Positions 1-7,361 of a DNA stretch of 45,820 bases are shown here, piece after piece. The notes under the pieces are model-generated. The model was not told the origin of the DNA, made no database searches, and saw only the letters and a program-made list of their open reading frames with translations. The translations under genes were made by a program, and so were the position numbers. This stretch comes from Synechococcus sp. BSA11S. GTDB taxonomy: Bacteria; Cyanobacteriota; Cyanobacteriia; PCC-6307; Cyanobiaceae. Location: NCBI RefSeq assembly GCF_014224355.1, contig NZ_VNWP01000017.1:1-45820 (forward strand), written 5' to 3'. The stretch's first letter is position 1; each line of letters opens with the position of its first letter.

Positions 1-124
1 GCAGGGTGGGGATCATCAGCACACCGAACCAACCGACGTAGAGACGGTTGTTGGTGGAGGTGACCCACTCGCAGAACTGGCTCCAGGCAGACGCGCCCTG
101 GCGCTGCTGAAGGGTGGTGGTCAT
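1..124 (-). CDS. psbA: Photosystem II reaction-centre protein D1 (5' part only)
   Basis: This is the N-terminal end of the photosystem II D1 protein, which carries the pigments and quinone of the reaction centre in the thylakoid membrane. The gene reads leftward out of the window, so only about 41 residues are present. They begin [14 protein letters not shown] and continue through [20 protein letters not shown], the very conserved D1 opening that leads into the first membrane helix. The ATG is at 124-122. A sigma70-like promoter lies about 95 bp upstream. Cyanobacteria usually carry several psbA copies; which D1 isoform this is cannot be told, because the distinguishing residues lie outside the window. 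Confidence 0.97.
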   Translation of the reverse strand, partial: MTTTLQQRQGASAWSQFCEWVTSTNNRLYVGWFGVLMIPTL

Positions 125-219
125 GAGGACGGAAATGTGTGCCCCGGAAGGAGCGGGTATGTAGGCCAGGCGATGCAGGAGGGGATCGAAATCCACCCGA
201 GACGTCGATTGGAATTTTC

Positions 220-247
220 ATAATAGCACGAAATTGAGTTTTGTAAA
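220..247 (-). promoter_or_regulatory. Sigma70-type promoter of psbA
   Basis: On the minus strand TTTACA (247-242) is followed after 16 bp by TATTAT (225-220), a good match to housekeeping -35 and -10 boxes. The region is clearly more AT-rich than its surroundings. It would start transcription near 213 and give a leader of about 90 nt before the psbA ATG at 124. Position, orientation and spacing all fit a psbA promoter. The start site itself is inferred. Confidence 0.7.
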
Positions 248-321
248 GCCGTCACCGGCTCAGCAGCCCAAGACCGGTCCACCAAGGCGGATCAACCAGC
301 TGAGCTGGGCTCACAGCCCGT

Positions 322-726
322 GTGAGGGCGGAGGGCCCACGAAAGGGCCACGGAAAAAGCAGATTGTTTCGCAACAAACGCCATTGCGGTGGCGAGCTTT
401 TCCTCGAATCCATCTCGAGCGGTGTCATCACCCACACGGAACTGTTCTGGCTCACCGACCAGCAGGACAATTCCTGCGTTGAAGAGGCCACGGCCCTTCG
501 GCTCGGATGGCTTCTGGACCAGGGGTCCATCCAGCCGGGCTGCCGGCTGGACCCAGCGAAGCTTCGCCGCGACCTGTTTCGGGAACAGTGGATCGAACCC
601 TTCGGCCGCAGACGGCCATCACTGATCCGGGCCTGCGGACGTCCATTCCGCCAATCTCCGACACTTGCGTTGTCGTCAGTTCATCAGCTGCCCTGTCACA
701 GAACTGTTGATTGGCTTGCTGGTTGA
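322..726 (+). CDS. Small conserved-looking hypothetical protein upstream of psbA
   Basis: The frame is open from a GTG at 322. The credible protein begins nearer the TTG at 364, where the product reads as a compact soluble protein: a basic start (FRNKRHCGGELF), then helices with balanced polar and hydrophobic residues (THTELFWLTDQQDN, EEATALRLGWLLDQG). Third codon positions are GC-rich as in the neighbours. After about residue 90 the composition becomes rich in R, P and S and may be read-through. I recall similar short proteins in marine Synechococcus but assign no function. It diverges from psbA. Start and true C-terminus are both uncertain. Confidence 0.5.
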   Translation: MRAEGPRKGHGKSRLFRNKRHCGGELFLESISSGVITHTELFWLTDQQDNSCVEEATALRLGWLLDQGSIQPGCRLDPAKLRRDLFREQWIEPFGRRRPSLIRACGRPFRQSPTLALSSVHQLPCHRTVDWLAG

Positions 727-915
727 GGACGAACGATCACGCAGCCATGGATTGCGCCGTTGACAACGGCCCTGAATCCCAAGGCGGCCAGAGAAACCAG
801 GGTCTGCAATCCCAGCAAGCCATGCTTCGGTGAGGGGCTGGGACTGACCCGGAGCGTCAGGCCCTGATCCGATTCCAGCACCACCGTCAGCGGGAAGAGC
901 ATCCCCTCAACCAAG

Positions 916-1115
916 TTGTCGAAGGTGAACGTCGATCTCTGCGTCCTGCCGATCGAGGTGAATGGGGCCCGCTGTTCGACGCCATTGAGGCCTGCCATGG
1001 GGCGGTGCCTGCCATGGGCTGCCCCGGGACCTACACCACCGTGAAAATCAACACCCGCACCGACCGGGATCAATCGCTTGATGACAAGGTGGCCAGCATC
1101 GAGGCCATGCACTGA
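916..1115 (+). pseudogene. Decayed MTH1187/YqgV (DUF77) thiamine-binding family gene
   Basis: Two pieces of one gene survive in different frames. From a TTG at 916 the first frame reads MSKVNVDLCVLPI, the usual N-terminus of the MTH1187 (DUF77) family of small thiamine-binding proteins. About 40 bp later another frame reads GEWGPLFDAIEACHGAV, AMGCPGTYTTVKINTRTDR and ends DKVASIEAMH at 1115, which is the C-terminal half of the same family. About 33 residues of the usual roughly 100-residue protein are missing at the junction near 957, where the frame also shifts. The gene is therefore an internal-deletion pseudogene. An antisense frame also stays open here, but it has no family match I recognise. 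Confidence 0.65.
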
Positions 1116-1123
1116 AGCACCCG

Positions 1124-1510
1124 CTACCGGCGCCTGATCTCCAGCTCCCGGAACCCTGTGGCCGGATCGATCTGGCGGCGGAAGCACCATTCCGGCAGCA
1201 ATCCCACCACGATCTCGGCGGTGGTGCGCACCAGAGAACCCCCGCAGAGGTGACCACCGACCAGGCGGCCCTCGGCATCTGCGATGCTGAGATGCAGGTG
1301 AGCTCCATCCAGCGAAAGGGTTCCAGCCAACGAGATGATCTCGAGATCCCCCGTCATCCGGGTGGGCGATTCGCGTCCGGCCAGGCGCAGGCAGGCCGTC
1401 GACAGGCTGCCGATGCCGCTGATCACACACCCCGCCTGCTCTCCCCGCTCGACCAGCAGCTGCTCCAGGCCGAGGCGCAGATCAGTGCCAGGCTTCAGGC
1501 GGATCGGCAC
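1124..1510 (-). CDS. PPC/DUF296 domain protein
   Basis: The protein (about 128 residues from a GTG at 1510) is essentially one PPC domain (plants and prokaryotes conserved, DUF296). It has the family opening (PIRLKPGTDLRLGLEQLL), the CVISGIGSLSTACLR segment, the LEIISLAGTLS strand, and the Gly/His core AHLHLSIADAEGRLVGGHL, ending near the last strand RRQIDPATGFRELEIR. In plants this domain sits in AT-hook proteins; in bacteria it stands alone, forms trimers, and its role is not settled. Start choices are GTG 1510 (best fit to family length) or TTG 1525; the frame stays open to 1663, inside the lipase gene. It probably lies in one leftward unit with the lipase. Confidence 0.8.
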   Translation of the reverse strand: MPIRLKPGTDLRLGLEQLLVERGEQAGCVISGIGSLSTACLRLAGRESPTRMTGDLEIISLAGTLSLDGAHLHLSIADAEGRLVGGHLCGGSLVRTTAEIVVGLLPEWCFRRQIDPATGFRELEIRRR

Positions 1511-1548
1511 CAATGGCAGGCCCAAGCCTGCTGATGGAAGGACCGGCC

Positions 1549-2700
1549 TCACAGGCGAGCCTGGCGCTTCACCAGCTGTTCCTGCTCCGCCTCCACAGCA
1601 TTTCGATAAGCACTGATGAAGTGGTTGGGTCCCACATCGCTGCTCATGGGAGGAAACACCCATTGCTCTCCAGCATGGACGTAGGTCAAGGATCTGGCTC
1701 TTGTCGGTGGCAGTGATGGCACCAGATCGCCGAGATTTACAACCCGATAGGTGTTGGGCAGAGTTAGGCTGAAGTGTTCAGCGAATTCGGGATCACCCAA
1801 CCTGGGTCCTGCATAGCTGTAGAGGCGTATCCGATCTCTTAAAGAAGGCAGCTTCTGAGCAATATCAAGGGCTGCGAGCATCGCCAGAGGCGACCCAAGA
1901 CTGTGACCAGACACATAGAGTGGCTTTGATTGATCCAATCGCTTCGCGGCAGCGATGATGGGCTTGGACAACTCAGAATAGATTGTCGCGAAGCCATGGT
2001 GAATGGCACCTTTGAAGTCGAAACGTGGAACAGCATCCGATCGAACCTGATTGGCGCGCAGCGTGTCCAGCCATTCGTTTGCGCGCTGGGTTCCCCGCAG
2101 AACCAGTATATTTCTTGTTTCACCACGAAGAATAAACCCCCAGAAGACGGGGTAACTCCACTTGATCACCAGGGCTTGGCCCGCAAGATGCTGAACCAGA
2201 CTCTTGAGCCTCATTGTTCTTGCCACAAGAGGATCATTCAGGAGATTGCCATCAATATCGATGGTGCGCTTGGCTGTGACTGTGTCAGGTCCTTTGATGG
2301 AAGCCACCTGGGTATACTGATCCAGGCGAGGGCTGTGGCTTGGCAAGCCAGCGATAGTGCCATTAAAGCGCAAGTCAAACTTCCCCGTTAAATACTGCTC
2401 CGTCGCCAGGCGACTGCATTGGATCAGGATCTTTGAAACAGTGCGGTCGTAGGCCGTATTAGGCGACTGCAGGTTCAGCGATGCGTGGATCTTTTCAATT
2501 TCAGCCGAAGACTCCAGGTCACCTTCGATAGCCCGATTTACGGAATTCTGCACATAGTCTGGATTGCCAAGCAAGGTGTCTGTCAGGTTTTTCTGCTCGG
2601 CTTCCAGAAGGCGGCGACGCCGTTGCTCCTGAAGGCCGGAAAGCAACCCACCGGCGCCAAGACCTGCCAGCAGAACTTGCCGACGCGATAGTTTACTCAT
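1549..2700 (-). CDS. Class 3 lipase (alpha/beta hydrolase), probably Tat-exported
   Basis: This 383-residue protein is a fungal-type (class 3) lipase that would cleave acyl esters. The catalytic triad is visible: Ser267 in GHSLGSP, Asp325 in NLGDLVPSLP and His360 in NHFISAY. The oxyanion region LVLRGTQ and the HHGF motif lie in the usual order. The N-terminus MSKLSRRQVLLAGLGAGG has twin arginines before a hydrophobic stretch, which suggests Tat export. I chose ATG 2700 over a start five codons upstream because it begins that signal cleanly. It overlaps the stop of the upstream membrane gene by 8 nt, so the two are probably cotranscribed. Substrate unknown. Confidence 0.88.
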   Translation of the reverse strand: MSKLSRRQVLLAGLGAGGLLSGLQEQRRRRLLEAEQKNLTDTLLGNPDYVQNSVNRAIEGDLESSAEIEKIHASLNLQSPNTAYDRTVSKILIQCSRLATEQYLTGKFDLRFNGTIAGLPSHSPRLDQYTQVASIKGPDTVTAKRTIDIDGNLLNDPLVARTMRLKSLVQHLAGQALVIKWSYPVFWGFILRGETRNILVLRGTQRANEWLDTLRANQVRSDAVPRFDFKGAIHHGFATIYSELSKPIIAAAKRLDQSKPLYVSGHSLGSPLAMLAALDIAQKLPSLRDRIRLYSYAGPRLGDPEFAEHFSLTLPNTYRVVNLGDLVPSLPPTRARSLTYVHAGEQWVFPPMSSDVGPNHFISAYRNAVEAEQEQLVKRQARL

Positions 2701-3142
2701 GACTTCTTGCGGCAAGCTTATGTGAGTTTTGCCGGATAAAGCCGAGAAAGAAAAATTGGTTCACTGCCGCTCCGAATGTCCATGTTCCGCTCATCAGGGC
2801 CCCAGATGTGGCGAAGTGGTCGACAAGTGGAATGGAAACACCCAGTACAACAAGGAGTAGCCAGGTCAGCGATCCAATCGCCAATGCTCCCAGAATGTTC
2901 AAGGCTACACCAGCAATGGTGATGGGATTAATCGAGACTGCAAACTGCCAACATCTCCCGACATGCCAGATCATGGTCAGCAGGAGACCAGCAGCGATGG
3001 TCAGAACAGGCGTCAAAAGCATAGGAGCAAGGCCTAGGATCGCAAGCCCGATGGCATAGTCCACAACCAGCCGTTGCCCGCGTTGATAACGGCGCATCAG
3101 GGTCGGAAACCCAGCCTCTGAAGAGCTTGCTGAAGGTGGCAT
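2693..3142 (-). CDS. Small integral membrane protein of unknown function
   Basis: The 149-residue product has three or four hydrophobic segments (YAIGLAILGLAPMLLTPVLT, IAAGLLLTMIWHV, ITIAGVALNILGALAIGSLT, LLLVVLGVSIPLV) after a short basic stretch (MRRYQRGQRLVV). I do not recognise a family. It overlaps the lipase start by 8 nt, which suggests translational coupling and perhaps a shared role in envelope lipid metabolism, though that is only context. Upstream of the ATG a different frame (to about 3347) also reads like protein, so the N-terminus may be truncated by a frameshift. Confidence 0.65.
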   Translation of the reverse strand: MPPSASSSEAGFPTLMRRYQRGQRLVVDYAIGLAILGLAPMLLTPVLTIAAGLLLTMIWHVGRCWQFAVSINPITIAGVALNILGALAIGSLTWLLLVVLGVSIPLVDHFATSGALMSGTWTFGAAVNQFFFLGFIRQNSHKLAARSHE

Positions 3143-3373
3143 CGCGTTCTTGATGAGAATCTGGCTTCCTGAGAATCTGGACCCAGGAAGCTTGTGTACC
3201 AGTTGCCCACTCTCGAGGGCAGTTGTCGTATTGCTGTTGAAAGGATCCTAGTGGGTCTTTCAGTCTTTGCTTCATCCAGCCGAGCAGCCAAACTGCCCAG
3301 AGGTGAGTTCTCCCCTGCTGAGGCTGGCGAACCGGAACCTTGAGCACGTTCAGACGGTGTTGCCGGCAGACCG

Positions 3374-4492
3374 TTGAGGTCGGTGGATGGTCTCAGTCAT
3401 CATGCGCTGACCACCCCGAGTCCCAGAGGCCAGCCTTTGTCCTTTCCCTCCCGTCTGCCCCGTTCTCTGGTGCTGGGCCTGTCCTTCCCGCTCATCGTGC
3501 TGAATCTGTGGGTGGTTGCCGCGCTCTACCGGGCTTTTGAGGGCATCGCCTCCACCTTCATCCTGGCCGGGGTGATCGCCCTGATCCTCAACCTTCCGGT
3601 GCGGCTTCTGCAGCGTCGCCTGGGAATGGCCCGCAGCTGGGCAATCGGCTCGGTCTTTGCCCGCTTTCTTGGCCTTGTGGGCCTTGCGGCGGCCACCTTG
3701 CTGCCAGTTCTGGTCATTCGCTTCTTCGCGTTGACGCAGGTGGTGCCGGAATGGATCTCGACCACCGCCGACCGGCTGGCGTCAGTCACCGGCCAGGTCT
3801 CCTATCTGGGCGTACCGATCGACGAAGGAGAGATCATCCGTGGAATTGCGGGGAACCTCATTGCTCAGCTGGAGGGGCTGTTGCTGAACATTCCCGGATT
3901 CATCGCGGGGTCGCTGGGTAACTTCTTCAGTCTCTTCTTTCTGTTTGTACTCACCATCTTCTTCCTGATCTATGGCGGTGAACTGGTGCGCAACTGCCTG
4001 GTGTCTTGGCTGCCAGAGGAGAGTGGCCTGAGGGTTCTGGGTGTGCTTCGGCGCAACTTCAACAGCTACATCTTCAACCAGCTGATTCTCTCAGCGGTGC
4101 TGATCGGCGTTCTCACGCCAACCCTGTGGCTGCTGCGGGCTCCATTCCCGCTCCTCTCGGGAGTCACGATCGGTCTGATGGGATTCATCCCCTTCGGCGC
4201 CATCCTCGGCATCCTGGTGATCAGTGTGCTGTTCATGCTCAAGAGCTTCTGGCTCGGGCTGCGAATCTTCACGGTGCTGATCGTGGTGGATCAGGTGATC
4301 GAGAATGTGCTGCCGCCGCGTCTGCTGGGCAAGCTCACAGGCCTCAACCCGATCGTGATCCTCTTCTCGGTGATGGTGGGAGCCACGCTGGCTGATTTCT
4401 ACGGCGTGATCACCGCTGTGCCGATCGCCGCCACCATCAAGGCCCTTGCCCTGGATCCCGCTCCGGATCGGGCCCTGGGGGTCAGAGCCTGA
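3374..4492 (+). CDS. AI-2E family transporter (PerM/TqsA-like permease)
   Basis: This is a polytopic inner-membrane protein of about 350-370 residues with the hydrophobic pattern of the AI-2E/PerM family: paired N-terminal helices (LSFPLIVLNLWVVAALY, FILAGVIALILNLPVRLL), a soluble region near residues 125-175 (TTADRLASVTGQ, LIAQLEGLLLNIPG), and the C-terminal signature (IGLMGFIPFGAILGILV, VDQVIENVLPPRLLGKLTGL). The family includes an autoinducer-2 exporter and Na+/H+ antiporters, so the substrate cannot be named. The start is unclear: TTG 3374, GTG 3383 and TTG 3437 are in frame, and the first helix begins soon after 3437. Its 3' end overlaps the convergent merR gene by 11 bp. Confidence 0.85.
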   Translation: MRSVDGLSHHALTTPSPRGQPLSFPSRLPRSLVLGLSFPLIVLNLWVVAALYRAFEGIASTFILAGVIALILNLPVRLLQRRLGMARSWAIGSVFARFLGLVGLAAATLLPVLVIRFFALTQVVPEWISTTADRLASVTGQVSYLGVPIDEGEIIRGIAGNLIAQLEGLLLNIPGFIAGSLGNFFSLFFLFVLTIFFLIYGGELVRNCLVSWLPEESGLRVLGVLRRNFNSYIFNQLILSAVLIGVLTPTLWLLRAPFPLLSGVTIGLMGFIPFGAILGILVISVLFMLKSFWLGLRIFTVLIVVDQVIENVLPPRLLGKLTGLNPIVILFSVMVGATLADFYGVITAVPIAATIKALALDPAPDRALGVRA

Positions 4493-4871
4493 GATTCGGA
4501 CAGATCAGATCGGCTTCCCGGGCGGGATCGCTGCGCCAGCCCGCGAGCAAGCCCTCCAACTCGGTCCTGAGTTGTCCCAGGTCGCTGATCTGTCGCTCGA
4601 TGCGCTTGATCTGATGCTCGAGCATCGCCTGAATGTCCTGGCAGGGCAGCTCGCCGGCATCGTGCACCGCCAGACAGCTCTGGATCTCCTCCAGGGAGAG
4701 GCCCAGGGTCTTGAGCCGGCGGATGAACTCCAGACGCCGCAGGCTTTCTTCGGCGAACAGGCGGTAGCCACCCTCGCTGCGGCCGATTGCCGGCAGCAGT
4801 CCGAGGTCTTCGTAGTAACGGAGGGTCTTGACCGGCAGTCCGCTGCGGGCGGCCAGGGCACCGATCTTCAT
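4482..4871 (-). CDS. MerR-family metal-responsive regulator
   Basis: The 129-residue protein starts MKIGALAARSGLPVKTLRYY, the classic MerR winged-helix opening, followed by the second wing (SEGGYRLF), the KTLGLSLEEI segment and a long dimerisation helix (residues 80-110). Cys66, Cys77 and Cys124 (in ICPN) are candidate metal ligands. Cys77 sits where ZntR/PbrR-type members carry their conserved cysteine, but the two-cysteine C-terminal loop of CueR is not complete. The ATG at 4871 is preferred over an upstream one because it begins the HTH. A MerR-type promoter/operator lies 40 bp upstream and an identical-core site precedes the DUF305 gene, so it probably controls that gene, the oxidase and itself. 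Metal: copper by context, unproven. Confidence 0.9.
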   Translation of the reverse strand: MKIGALAARSGLPVKTLRYYEDLGLLPAIGRSEGGYRLFAEESLRRLEFIRRLKTLGLSLEEIQSCLAVHDAGELPCQDIQAMLEHQIKRIERQISDLGQLRTELEGLLAGWRSDPAREADLICPNLRL

Positions 4872-4910
4872 GGCGCTGACTGGCGTCGGGCGCAGGGTGG
4901 TCCCCATCGG

Positions 4911-4943
4911 CTTGACTCTCCATTTCTGTGGAGACCTTAAATC
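4911..4943 (+). promoter_or_regulatory. MerR-type operator/promoter, copy 1 (beside merR)
   Basis: TTGACT (4912-4917) and TTAAAT are separated by 19 bp, the overlong spacer typical of promoters activated by MerR proteins. Centred in the spacer is the inverted repeat CTCTCC (4916-4921), 8 bp, GGAGACC (4930-4936). The promoter points rightward, away from merR, but the next gene on that side (DUF305) is transcribed leftward. It may therefore serve merR autoregulation, or be left from a lost divergent target gene. The same half-sites recur at 5835-5860. Confidence 0.75.
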
Positions 4944-5058
4944 CGCCCCGGCTGCAGGGATGTCCTGCCATGGCGTGCTCTGGCCTGGTTCAGCTCATGG
5001 GGGCGGCTCCGATCATCCTCAGCGCTCCCTCCGGCTCCTTTTCCAGCCCAGGCCAGCG

Positions 5059-5805
5059 TCAGAGCCGGAAAAGGGCGTCGAACTTGTGATAGTCGGGCTT
5101 GCGCAATCCCTCCACCGCCAGCATGCGACGCAGCTCGATGATCTCGACCCGCTGGGCGAGAATCACCTCCCGGGCAAAGCGGAGGATGGTGGTGTTGTTG
5201 CTCTTGGCCAGGGCGTCATGGGCCATCATCAGCGCGCCGCCGTGGTGCTCCAGCATGCCCTCAAGGAACCACACCACCCGATTTTCTTTGGTGGGGCCGT
5301 TGCCCATCATCCGCATGGCATCGATCTGGGGCTGGCTCATGCGGGTCAGGCCCGAGAGGCTGTCGGGATCCCCACCTGGAGCCAACGCCACGGGGTACAC
5401 CGGGGCCTCGGGATACCAGGCCTTGCGCCACAGTCCCATGGCCCGGATCTCGTCGGCCTGATCGCGCCAGATCGTCTTCCCCAGGGCCCCGACGCCGGGC
5501 TCGCCGATGCCGAAGACGAATTCACTCATGCGCAGGGCACCGGTGTGGTGCTGCACCATGCCGTCGATGAAGCGCAGGTCGTAGGTGGCACCGGCTGGGC
5601 CCAGGTCATGGTCATGGTCATGGTCATGGGCGCCTTGGTCCATCGGCTGGTTTTCTTCGGCTCCTGGTGCAGGGGAGGCCATCGGCATCGTGTGGTTGTG
5701 ATGCCGGTGATCCGCGGCCGGATCCATCTGGGATCGTGCGGGCGGAGCCGTGATGGTCAGCACGCCAAGACCGATCAGGACGGTAGGGAGCAAGGGGTGG
5801 CGCAT
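5059..5805 (-). CDS. Exported His-rich DUF305 protein (putative metal-binding)
   Basis: This 248-residue protein has a signal-like N-terminus (MRHPLLPTVLIGLGVLTITA, then APPARSQ) and a His/Met-rich linker containing HRHHNHTMPM and HDHDHDHD. It then carries two DUF305 repeats: FIDGMVQHHTGALRMSEFV and FLEGMLEHHGGALMMAHDAL. DUF305 proteins are ferritin-like helical proteins often encoded beside copper genes. The His and Met clusters suggest a periplasmic metal sponge or partner of the oxidase. The ATG at 5805 was chosen because it starts the signal peptide and lies just after the operator at 5835-5860. The HDHDHDH stretch comes from a fourfold GGTCAT repeat at 5604-5627, which may vary in length. 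Confidence 0.88.
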   Translation of the reverse strand: MRHPLLPTVLIGLGVLTITAPPARSQMDPAADHRHHNHTMPMASPAPGAEENQPMDQGAHDHDHDHDLGPAGATYDLRFIDGMVQHHTGALRMSEFVFGIGEPGVGALGKTIWRDQADEIRAMGLWRKAWYPEAPVYPVALAPGGDPDSLSGLTRMSQPQIDAMRMMGNGPTKENRVVWFLEGMLEHHGGALMMAHDALAKSNNTTILRFAREVILAQRVEIIELRRMLAVEGLRKPDYHKFDALFRL

Positions 5806-5827
5806 CGCCGGAAAGCGGATCGCGCCA

Positions 5828-5860
5828 ACCGTATGGTCTCCTGCCCACTGGAGAGTCAAG
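5828..5860 (-). promoter_or_regulatory. MerR-type operator/promoter, copy 2 (DUF305/oxidase intergenic)
   Basis: On the minus strand CTTGACTCTCC (5860-5850) is followed by 8 bp and GGAGACC (5841-5835). These are exactly the half-sites of the copy beside merR, with different bases between them. A 19-bp spacer leads to a weak -10 (ATACGG, or TACGGT one base later). Transcription would start about 15-20 nt before the DUF305 ATG at 5805. The oxidase gene starts on the other side at 5895, so one site could serve both divergent genes. Confidence 0.75.
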
Positions 5861-5894
5861 CTTTCGCGCCGGTTGGAGGTTCTACGGTCAAGGA

Positions 5895-7340
5895 ATGGAC
5901 ACCGACATCAGGCGCCGTCAGGTTCTCGCCCTGGGTCTTGCCGGCCTGGGCTCCACCCTTCTCGGCCGACGGCTATGCGCCCAGCAGGCGACAACCCCTG
6001 GCCTGGCGGATCTGGAGCTGGTGGCACGCCCCGTCGCGGGGAGGATCCCCGGCGGACCCAGCGCCCCGCTCACCTACAACGGTCTCACCCCAGGCCCCTT
6101 GCTGGAGCTGCAACCCGACGTTCCCCTGCGCCTGCGCCTGCGCAATGAGCTCGATCAGCCCACCAACCTGCACTTCCACGGCCTGCACATCCCCCCCAGC
6201 GGCAGCGCCGACAATGTCTTTCTCTCGGTGCTGCCGGGGGAAAGCTTCGACTACGCCTTCACCCTGCCCGCCGATCACCCGGCCGGTCTCTTCTATTACC
6301 ACCCGCACCACCACGGCACCACGGCCGATCAGGTGTTTGCCGGGTTGGGCGGCGCCCTGGTGGTGCGCGGGGCGCTCGATCGAATCCCGGAGGTGGCAGC
6401 CGCCACCGAGGCCATCCTGGTGCTCAAGGATTTCGCCAGCGCCGACGCCCCCCAGGGCCAGAGCCAACGCATGGGGATGGGAATGGGAATGGGGCGTGCG
6501 CTGGGTCGCCAGGGGCCCCTGCTCACGGTCAACGGCCAGCTTCAGCCCTCCCTCGAGCTCGCCAGCGGTGGTCTGATCCGCCTGCGCCTGCTCAACGCCT
6601 CCAACGCCCGCATCTACCGTCTTGCCCTGGAGGGTCACCCCCTGGTGCTGATCGCCACCGACGGCGGTGCCATCGGCGCCCCCCAGACGCTCAAGGAGCT
6701 GGTGCTGGCACCGGGCGAGCGGGCCGATCTGCTGGTGCAGGGCAACCAGCCCCCCGGCACCTACCGCCTGCTCGACCTGTGGAGTGCTGGGCGGCCCCAG
6801 ACCCTGGCGAGGGTGAACTACCGGGGATCCGTGGCGCCCCTGCCGCTGCCGACGACCCTGATCCCCGTGCCGGCCCTGCCGGAGCCCCAGCGGACCCGCC
6901 GCTTCGTGCTCTCCCATGGCATGGGGAGGGGTGGTGGCGGCATGGGCATGGGCATGGGCATGGGTGGCATGGGTGCTGGCGGCCGGATGGGCGGGATGGG
7001 GATGATCTTTCTGATCAATGGCCGGGCCTTTGCCCACGCCCGCACCGACACCCGCGTGACCCTGGGCGACACTGAAGACTGGCTGATCGTCAACGGCGAC
7101 CCCCATCTCGATCATCCTTTTCACCTGCACATCAATCCGTTTCAGGTGATCAGCCGCAACGGCCGGCCAGAACCCCAGCGGCAGTGGAAGGACACGGTGC
7201 TGGTGCGTTCAGGCGAGGAGGTACGCCTGCGGGTGGCCTTCAGGGATTTCCCGGGGCGCACCGTGTACCACTGCCACAACCTCGACCATGAGGAGATGGG
7301 GATGATGGGAGTGCTTCAGATCGAGGAGGCCCGCGGCTGA
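5895..7340 (+). CDS. Multicopper oxidase, Met-rich, Tat-exported (CueO/CopA-type)
   Basis: The 481-residue enzyme belongs to the three-domain multicopper oxidases that oxidise Cu(I) or phenols with O2. All four copper-ligand motifs are intact: HFHGLH (93-98), HPHHHG (136-141), HPFHLH (407-412) and HCHNLDHEEMGMM from residue 459, which contains the type 1 copper ligands. The N-terminus DIRRRQVLALGLAGLGS is a twin-arginine signal. Two low-complexity Gly-Met runs (about residues 194-205 and 345-372) resemble the Met-rich copper-binding inserts of CueO. It diverges from the DUF305 gene across a MerR operator, which supports periplasmic copper detoxification. A GGAGG lies 13 nt before the ATG. Confidence 0.93.
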   Translation: MDTDIRRRQVLALGLAGLGSTLLGRRLCAQQATTPGLADLELVARPVAGRIPGGPSAPLTYNGLTPGPLLELQPDVPLRLRLRNELDQPTNLHFHGLHIPPSGSADNVFLSVLPGESFDYAFTLPADHPAGLFYYHPHHHGTTADQVFAGLGGALVVRGALDRIPEVAAATEAILVLKDFASADAPQGQSQRMGMGMGMGRALGRQGPLLTVNGQLQPSLELASGGLIRLRLLNASNARIYRLALEGHPLVLIATDGGAIGAPQTLKELVLAPGERADLLVQGNQPPGTYRLLDLWSAGRPQTLARVNYRGSVAPLPLPTTLIPVPALPEPQRTRRFVLSHGMGRGGGGMGMGMGMGGMGAGGRMGGMGMIFLINGRAFAHARTDTRVTLGDTEDWLIVNGDPHLDHPFHLHINPFQVISRNGRPEPQRQWKDTVLVRSGEEVRLRVAFRDFPGRTVYHCHNLDHEEMGMMGVLQIEEARG

Positions 7341-7361
7341 GGCCCGGCTCCCAGGCCCAGC

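Noticed and set aside
696-902. Minus-strand 68-residue frame beginning MLFPLTVVLESDQGLTL
   Set aside because: Its codon use looks partly real, but it overlaps the end of the small + strand gene, extends antisense into the DUF77 remnant, and matches no family I know.
4828-6576. Long + strand frame across merR, DUF305 and the oxidase
   Set aside because: It is a shadow: it runs antisense to two clear genes and out of frame with the oxidase, and the product is a Pro/Arg/Ser-rich string.
5973-7130. Long minus-strand frame opposite the oxidase, rich in His and Gly
   Set aside because: Caused by the high GC and Gly-Met/His codons of the oxidase; no start signal or motif.
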